A stretch of 64,000 bases of DNA from Deltaproteobacteria bacterium (lineage in GTDB: Bacteria; Myxococcota_A; UBA9042; PHBI01): assembly GCA_011526585.1 (NCBI GenBank), contig WYBB01000054.1, positions 1-64,000 of the forward strand. The letters are read 5' to 3'. A program made the translations under genes and the position numbers. The first letter of the stretch is position 1. The number at the start of each line of letters is the position of its first letter. The notes beneath the pieces are model-generated. The model made no database searches and was not told where the DNA came from. It saw nothing but the letters and a program-made list of their open reading frames with translations. Below are positions 59,974 to 64,000 of the stretch, piece by piece.

Positions 59974-61212
59974 ATGCGCCCCCTCCTCGTCCTCCTCACG
60001 ACCCTCCTCGCCGCCTCCCAGGCCCACGCCGACGCGCCGCCCCCCCTCGACGCCGCCGGCCTCGCGCTCACCCGCCCCGACACCCTGCCCCGCCGCTTGT
60101 ACGGCTGGAGCACCTGGCTCCTGGGCACCGACGATCGCCACGTCGTCGTCACCGAGAGCGCGCACCTCGATCGCCCCGCCCGCTACCAGTCCTTCGACAA
60201 CAAGGGCCGCCCCGGCTGGAGCGCCGACCACGCCTGCCCGGACTTCGACGACTTCACGACGATCTTCGTCGTCGAGGGCCCCAAAGGCCAGGACCCGCGC
60301 ATCGTCTGCAAGATCGGAAAGCAGATCATCGCCGTCGACCTCGCCACCGGCAAGGAGGCCTGGCGCTTCTCCGACCCGCGCCCGCTCTACATCACCGCCG
60401 GCGCCCAGGGGCGGGTCGCGGTCAGCGTCGCCAACCAGGCCCTCGCCGTCATCGACGCCAAGGACGGCCGCGAGCTCATGCGCCTCGACACCCGGGGCGC
60501 GGTGCTCGAGGCGGTCGCCCCGACCCCCGACGGCCCGTTCGCGCTCCTGGTCCAGGACACACCCGGCCGCGTCGAGGAGACGATCGAGCTCGCGGTCGGC
60601 GAGGGCGGCGCCCTCGAGCGTGTGCCGCTCTCGGGTGACGACCCCGGGCGCAAGCTCATCGCCGTCGCGATCGGCGGGCCCGCGCCCAAGAGCGGAGCGG
60701 CGCTCGCCCCGATGACCCCACGTTGGGCCGCACCCTTCGAGGGCTACAGCTTCGAGATCACGCCGACCCTGGGCGCGGTCATCGGCCAGCCGCGCGAGAA
60801 CGTGCGCGCCGCCTGGGATCTCGCCGACGGCAAGCTCCTCTGGGAGCGCCCGATGCGCTCCGACGAGCTCGTCTTCTTCGGCGAAGACGGCGCCGCCTTC
60901 GCGCGCCCCGACGAAAACGGCGACTACGTCTTCGGCGCCATGGATCCGAAGACCCTCGCCGAGCGTTGGAAGAAGCCCCTGCCTCCCGGCGTCAAGCCGC
61001 GCGTCGGCGGCCTCGGCGGTGGCGACCTCGGCCTCGTCACCACGGCGGGCTTCCTGCTCGTGCGCTACGCCGATGGCGCCGAGCGCACCGCGATCACCGT
61101 GCCCGACGGCCGCGAGCTCCCGAACCTCCGCTCGACCTCGCGCTCGCTGATCTGGGTCACCCAGCGCGACGCCGAGCGCTGGCTGCACCTCCAGGGGTTG
61201 CCCCCGCTCTGA
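59974..61212 (+). CDS. Secreted PQQ-type beta-propeller protein
   Basis: The product has 412 residues. A signal peptide (MRPLLVLLTTLLAASQAHA, cleavage after about residue 19) sends it to the periplasm or outside. Repeats of the PQQ/quinoprotein-like type recur: IIAVDLATGKEAWRFSD, LAVIDAKDGRELMRLD, AAWDLADGKLLWERP and GAMDPKTLAERWKKP. These blades bind no visible cofactor motif, so a scaffold role such as a BamB-like platform is as likely as an enzyme. Two cysteines (DHACPDFDD and RIVCKIG) could form a disulfide. It is followed 10 bases later by miaE, and the next three genes are closely spaced, suggesting one transcript of four genes. Confidence 0.85.
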   Translation: MRPLLVLLTTLLAASQAHADAPPPLDAAGLALTRPDTLPRRLYGWSTWLLGTDDRHVVVTESAHLDRPARYQSFDNKGRPGWSADHACPDFDDFTTIFVVEGPKGQDPRIVCKIGKQIIAVDLATGKEAWRFSDPRPLYITAGAQGRVAVSVANQALAVIDAKDGRELMRLDTRGAVLEAVAPTPDGPFALLVQDTPGRVEETIELAVGEGGALERVPLSGDDPGRKLIAVAIGGPAPKSGAALAPMTPRWAAPFEGYSFEITPTLGAVIGQPRENVRAAWDLADGKLLWERPMRSDELVFFGEDGAAFARPDENGDYVFGAMDPKTLAERWKKPLPPGVKPRVGGLGGGDLGLVTTAGFLLVRYADGAERTAITVPDGRELPNLRSTSRSLIWVTQRDAERWLHLQGLPPL

Positions 61213-61222
61213 CCCGTGGTCT

Positions 61223-61813
61223 ATGACGCCCGCCATGCTGCGCCTTCGCCACGCGACCGCGCCGGGCTGGCTCGACGCCGTGCGCCACGACTTCACCGCG
61301 TTCCTGCAGGACCACGCGCACAACGAGCGCAAGGTCTCGCAGAGCGCGCTCGTGCTCGCGACCCACTACCCCAACCGCGCCGAGCTCGTCGACGCCGCGA
61401 TCGAGATCGCCGAAGAGGAGCTCGCCCACTTCAAGACGCTCTGGGCGGTCCTCAAGGAGCGCGGCGCCGGCCTCGGCTACGACACGCCCGATCCTTATAT
61501 GAAGGCGATGTTCGCGCCGATGCGGAAAAAGCACGCCGACGACTACCTGCTCGACCGCCTGGTGATCTACGCCGCCGTCGAGGCCCGCGGCTGCGAGCGC
61601 TTCGGCCTCATCGCCGAGGCGCTCGGGCCCGACGACCCGTTCGGCCGGCTCTACCGCGACCTCGAGCGCTCAGAGGCCCGCCACCACGGCCACTACCTGC
61701 GCCTGGCGCGCCTCTACTTCGCGCCCGACGTGGTCGCCGCCCGCCTCGACGCCATCCTCGATCACGAGGCCGAGACCGTCGCGCGCCTGCCCCTGCGCGC
61801 CGCGCTCCACTGA
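61223..61813 (+). CDS. miaE: tRNA-(ms2io6A37) hydroxylase MiaE
   Basis: This 196-residue diiron oxygenase hydroxylates the isopentenyl group of ms2i6A at position 37 of tRNAs reading UNN codons. The helical ferritin-like fold carries the iron ligands in EIAEEELAHFKTLW (E and ExxH) and in VEARGCERFGLIAEAL, with ERSEARHHGHYLRL as the second ExxH-type segment. HNERKVSQSALVLATHYP is another family block. Length is slightly below the usual 190-270. ATG 61223 or the internal ATG at 61235 could be used. The other tRNA-A37 genes (miaA, miaB) are not in the window. Confidence 0.93.
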   Translation: MTPAMLRLRHATAPGWLDAVRHDFTAFLQDHAHNERKVSQSALVLATHYPNRAELVDAAIEIAEEELAHFKTLWAVLKERGAGLGYDTPDPYMKAMFAPMRKKHADDYLLDRLVIYAAVEARGCERFGLIAEALGPDDPFGRLYRDLERSEARHHGHYLRLARLYFAPDVVAARLDAILDHEAETVARLPLRAALH

Positions 61814-61825
61814 TCGCCACCGCGC

Positions 61826-62575
61826 ATGCTCGACCCGCTCCCACGCCGCGCGCTCGCGGTCTTCGCCCACCCCGACGACGAGTCCTGGGCCGCCGGCGGC
61901 CTCCTCGCCCGCCTCGCCAACGCCGGCGCCGACGTGCACCTCGTCACCCTGACCCGCGGCGAGCGCGGCGTCGACCTCCTGCATCGCCGACGCGGCCCCG
62001 TGCTCGCCGCCGCGCGCGAGCAAGAGCTCATCGGCGCCTGCGAGCGCCTCGGCCCGATCGCGCACACGATCCTCGGCCTGCCCGACCTCGGCGTCAGCGC
62101 GCACGCGACCGCCGAAGGCCTCGCGCCCATCCTCGATCGCCTCGCCCCCGATCTGATCGTCGGCTTCGCCCACGACGGCGGCTACGGCCACATCGACCAC
62201 GTGCACGGCGTCGCCGGCACCCTCAGCGCCGCGCGCGCCTGCGCCCACCGGCTCACCGTGCTCGGCGCGGTCTTCCCGCGCGGCCTGCTCGAGCCCCTGC
62301 GCGCCCGCCTGGCCGCCCGCGCCCCCGCGCTCCTCCACCCGGACTATCGCGCGCGCCCGCTCGACGGTCATGCGCGCGATGACGAGCAGGCGTCGCTCCT
62401 CACCTTGCACCTCGCCCCGCGTGAAGCCGACGCCAAGCGCCAGGCCCTGATGGCCCACGGCTCACAGCTCGGCCGCGCCGGCCCCGACGGCTTCCTCGGC
62501 CCGGGGATCTTCAGCGCCGTCGCCTCCGTCGAGCGCTACCGCGTGCTCCTCGCTCATTATCCTGCACGCTGCTAA
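61826..62575 (+). CDS. PIG-L family deacetylase
   Basis: The product has 249 residues. The zinc site is formed by the N-terminal AVFAHPDDESWAAGG (His, Asp, Asp) and by GYGHIDHVHGV, which supplies the third ligand. Family members deacetylate N-acetylglucosaminyl compounds such as GlcNAc-inositol, bacillithiol and mycothiol precursors, or antibiotic intermediates. No thiol-synthesis partner is adjacent, so the substrate is open. The last 60 residues are divergent. ATG 61826 is 12 bases after the miaE stop; the gene likely shares its transcript. Confidence 0.9.
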   Translation: MLDPLPRRALAVFAHPDDESWAAGGLLARLANAGADVHLVTLTRGERGVDLLHRRRGPVLAAAREQELIGACERLGPIAHTILGLPDLGVSAHATAEGLAPILDRLAPDLIVGFAHDGGYGHIDHVHGVAGTLSAARACAHRLTVLGAVFPRGLLEPLRARLAARAPALLHPDYRARPLDGHARDDEQASLLTLHLAPREADAKRQALMAHGSQLGRAGPDGFLGPGIFSAVASVERYRVLLAHYPARC

Positions 62576-62584
62576 GAAGGGCGC

Positions 62585-63406
62585 ATGCCGACACGAACGC
62601 CCGAGCACAAGACCGATGACGAGCAGCCCCGCCTGGCCGTCCTCATCGACGCCGACAACGCCCAGCCCTCGGTGATCGAGGGCCTGCTCGCCGAGGTCGC
62701 GCGTTTCGGGGTCGCCAGCGTCAAGCGCATCTACGGCGACTTCACCTCGACCCGCCTCGCCCAGTGGAAGAAGGCGTTGCTCAAGCACTCGGTCAGCCCG
62801 GTGCAGCAGTTCGGCTACACCAGCGGCAAGAACGCGACCGACAGCGCGATGATCATCGACGCGATGGATCTCATGTACACGCGTCGCTTCGACGGCTTCT
62901 GCCTCGTTTCGAGCGACAGCGACTTCACGCGCCTCGCGCAGCGCCTGCGCGAAGAGGGCCTCATCGTCTACGGCTTCGGCGAGCGCAAGACCCCCGACCC
63001 CTTCGTGCAGGCCTGCGACAAGTTCATCTACACCGAGCTCCTGCGCGCCGAGGCCGACGCGTCGACGGCCAAGGCCGACACGAACAAGGGCAAGGCGGCG
63101 AAGTCCAGGTCGAAGGCCAAGCCCCCTTCCCCGCCGCCGAGCACGACCAGAAAGGTCGACGTGCTCCCGCTGCCGGTCGAGCTCATCGCGCAGGCGATCG
63201 ACGAAGCCTCCGACGACGAGGGTTGGGCCCGCCTCGGCGAGGTCGGCACCTACCTCAACAAGGTGCGCCCCGAGTTCGACCCCCGCCTCTACGGGCACCG
63301 CAAGCTGAGCGACTTGCTCAAGGCGCACCCGAAGCAGTTCACGCTCGCGGAGCGCCCACGCCCCGGCTCGTCCGCCAAGGACTACTACGTGAGGAGCCGC
63401 GCGTGA
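62585..63406 (+). CDS. NYN-domain putative ribonuclease with OST-HTH/LOTUS domain
   Basis: The product has 273 residues. The NYN (PIN-like) domain covers about 12-150: VLIDADNAQPSVIEGLL, KNATDSAMIIDAMDLMYT and CLVSSDSDFTRLAQRLRE supply the acidic metal-binding cluster expected for a nuclease. A Lys/Ala/Pro linker (about 155-190) leads to a C-terminal OST-HTH/LOTUS domain (about 195-270: ELIAQAIDEASDDEGWARLGE, then LSDLLKAHPKQF), an RNA-binding winged helix. NYN-LOTUS proteins (LabA-like in bacteria, MARF1/Limkain in eukaryotes) act on RNA; the target here is unknown. AAGAAGG precedes ATG 62585, 9 bases after the deacetylase stop. Confidence 0.92.
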   Translation: MPTRTPEHKTDDEQPRLAVLIDADNAQPSVIEGLLAEVARFGVASVKRIYGDFTSTRLAQWKKALLKHSVSPVQQFGYTSGKNATDSAMIIDAMDLMYTRRFDGFCLVSSDSDFTRLAQRLREEGLIVYGFGERKTPDPFVQACDKFIYTELLRAEADASTAKADTNKGKAAKSRSKAKPPSPPPSTTRKVDVLPLPVELIAQAIDEASDDEGWARLGEVGTYLNKVRPEFDPRLYGHRKLSDLLKAHPKQFTLAERPRPGSSAKDYYVRSRA

Positions 63407-63788
63407 CGTCCCTCGCCGAGGGGCGTTATTCCGCATGCGCTCCCCGAATGTAACCAGGCCGTGACCCTCGCGCACGCCGGCCTCCCAAGCGGCTCTCGCG
63501 CCTGTCACCCGCCGTCGTGCGCGGGGCGATCCGACGTGTTGATCGCTCCGCTCTGCGCACCGCGGATGAAAATCGGGCTTTAGAACCCCAGCGCGTCAAC
63601 CGATGGGTCCCCTGTAGGCCGCACCGGGCCCTACGCTCCCCCAACAGTCCAAGTACCGGGTCGGTCCTCGGCGCCGTCACCGCTCTGGGTCTCGCTCGCG
63701 CGACGCGCAACCTTTCGCGTGTCGATGCGCCTGCAACCGAGCGTGTCGATCGCGTTCGCGGCGTCGTCCCTTTGCGCGGAGGGATCTC
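63407..63788. other. Intergenic region upstream of the last gene
   Basis: No gene is seen. Apart from the hairpin at 63410 there is a short inverted repeat (GTAGG / CCTAC around 63616-63636) and a ribosome binding site GGAGGG at 63778-63783 serving the ATG at 63789. A promoter must lie here but no clear pair of boxes was found. Confidence 0.45.
63410..63422 (+). terminator. Weak terminator-like hairpin after the NYN gene
   Basis: CCCTC-GCC-GAGGG begins three bases after the stop codon and is followed by GCGTTATT. The stem is only 5 bases and the T-run is poor, so termination efficiency is doubtful. Confidence 0.3.
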
Positions 63789-64000
63789 ATGCCTCGCCGT
63801 CTCGCCCTGCCGACTCGCCTGCTCGCCTGCCTCGCGAGCACCTGGCTTCTCGCCGTCCTGCTCCCCGCCGACGCGCGCGCACAGCTCGACACGCGTCACT
63901 GGATCCCGCCGCTCTGGGCCGCCCTCGACAGCTCCTCGGTCCTCGACGACCACTTCATCGTCGTCTCGACCCCGGAGGATTCGCCTGTCTCGTTCACCAT
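63789..64000 (+). CDS. Start of a secreted protein, cut by the window edge
   Basis: About 70 residues are visible. MPRRLALPTRLLACLASTWL with LLAVLLPADARAQ is a signal peptide ending in an AxA site (cleavage near residue 31). The mature start, LDTRHWIPPLWAALDSSSV followed by DHFIVVSTPEDSPVSFT, resembles the opening of IgGFc-binding-type or other beta-sandwich surface proteins common in myxobacteria, but too little is present for a firm family call. GGAGGG is 6 bases upstream of the ATG. The reading frame is open to the edge. Confidence 0.6.
   Translation, partial: MPRRLALPTRLLACLASTWLLAVLLPADARAQLDTRHWIPPLWAALDSSSVLDDHFIVVSTPEDSPVSFT

Overview
The window is very GC-rich, gene-dense DNA from a myxobacterium-like organism (phylum Myxococcota, formerly Deltaproteobacteria). 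The basis is the combination of gene content and style: TolQ/TolR-type proton-channel genes beside an AgmX/PglI-type C-terminal protein, an NtrC-type activator behind a sigma-54 promoter, an ECF sigma/FecR-type pair, long Cys-rich secreted proteins with a C-terminal hydrophobic-plus-arginine sorting tail (MYXO-CTERM-like), and several lipoproteins with long acidic or Thr/Pro/Asp linkers. No rRNA, tRNA, CRISPR array or transposase was found. The lineage below phylum cannot be read from this window.

Layout. 1-3.7 kb (minus): cyanophycin synthetase cphA and a Mur-ligase-only companion that runs off the left edge. 3.9-9.2 kb: an L,D-transpeptidase, a queuosine-precursor transporter, arginine decarboxylase speA and a class II DAHP synthase. 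9.3-13.8 kb (minus): an energised envelope complex (AgmX-like protein, unknown membrane protein, TolQ-like, TolR-like) with a recognisable promoter and terminator. 14-16 kb (minus): cyanophycinase cphB overlapping isoaspartyl dipeptidase iadA. 16-21.5 kb: a methyltransferase coupled to a PAS histidine kinase, an RsmB/NOP-type RNA methyltransferase, and a UspA/NtrC-type operon. 21.7-27.5 kb: a methyltransferase/flavin monooxygenase pair divergent from a coupled pair made of an unknown protein and a lantibiotic-dehydratase-like protein. 27.8-41.6 kb: a 2016-residue surface protein converging on an overlapping minus-strand operon of two lipoproteins, a heparinase-like secreted protein and a PAS histidine kinase.

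41.8-52.7 kb: mscL, acetyl-CoA synthetase behind a large winged-helix/NB-ARC/TPR regulator, a beta-propeller lipoprotein, an FMN reductase and an ECF sigma/FecR-like pair. 52.8-59.4 kb (minus): one long probable operon with a VKOR-thioredoxin fusion, an OmpA-like protein, a TlpA-like lipoprotein, a glycosyltransferase, and a 984-residue fusion of maleylacetate-reductase-like, serine-hydrolase-like and homogentisate-dioxygenase-like domains. 60-64 kb (plus): a secreted beta-propeller protein, tRNA hydroxylase miaE, a PIG-L deacetylase, an NYN/OST-HTH protein and the start of a secreted protein.

How the genes fit together. cphA, cphB, iadA and speA form a plausible circuit from storage polymer to beta-Asp-Arg, to Asp and Arg, and on to agmatine. 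The VKOR/TlpA genes supply disulfide chemistry that the very Cys-rich exported proteins of the same window would need. The observations most worth follow-up are the three-domain aromatic-catabolism fusion, the lantibiotic-dehydratase-like two-gene cassette with neighbouring tailoring enzymes, and the split cyanophycin locus with its truncated CphA paralogue.
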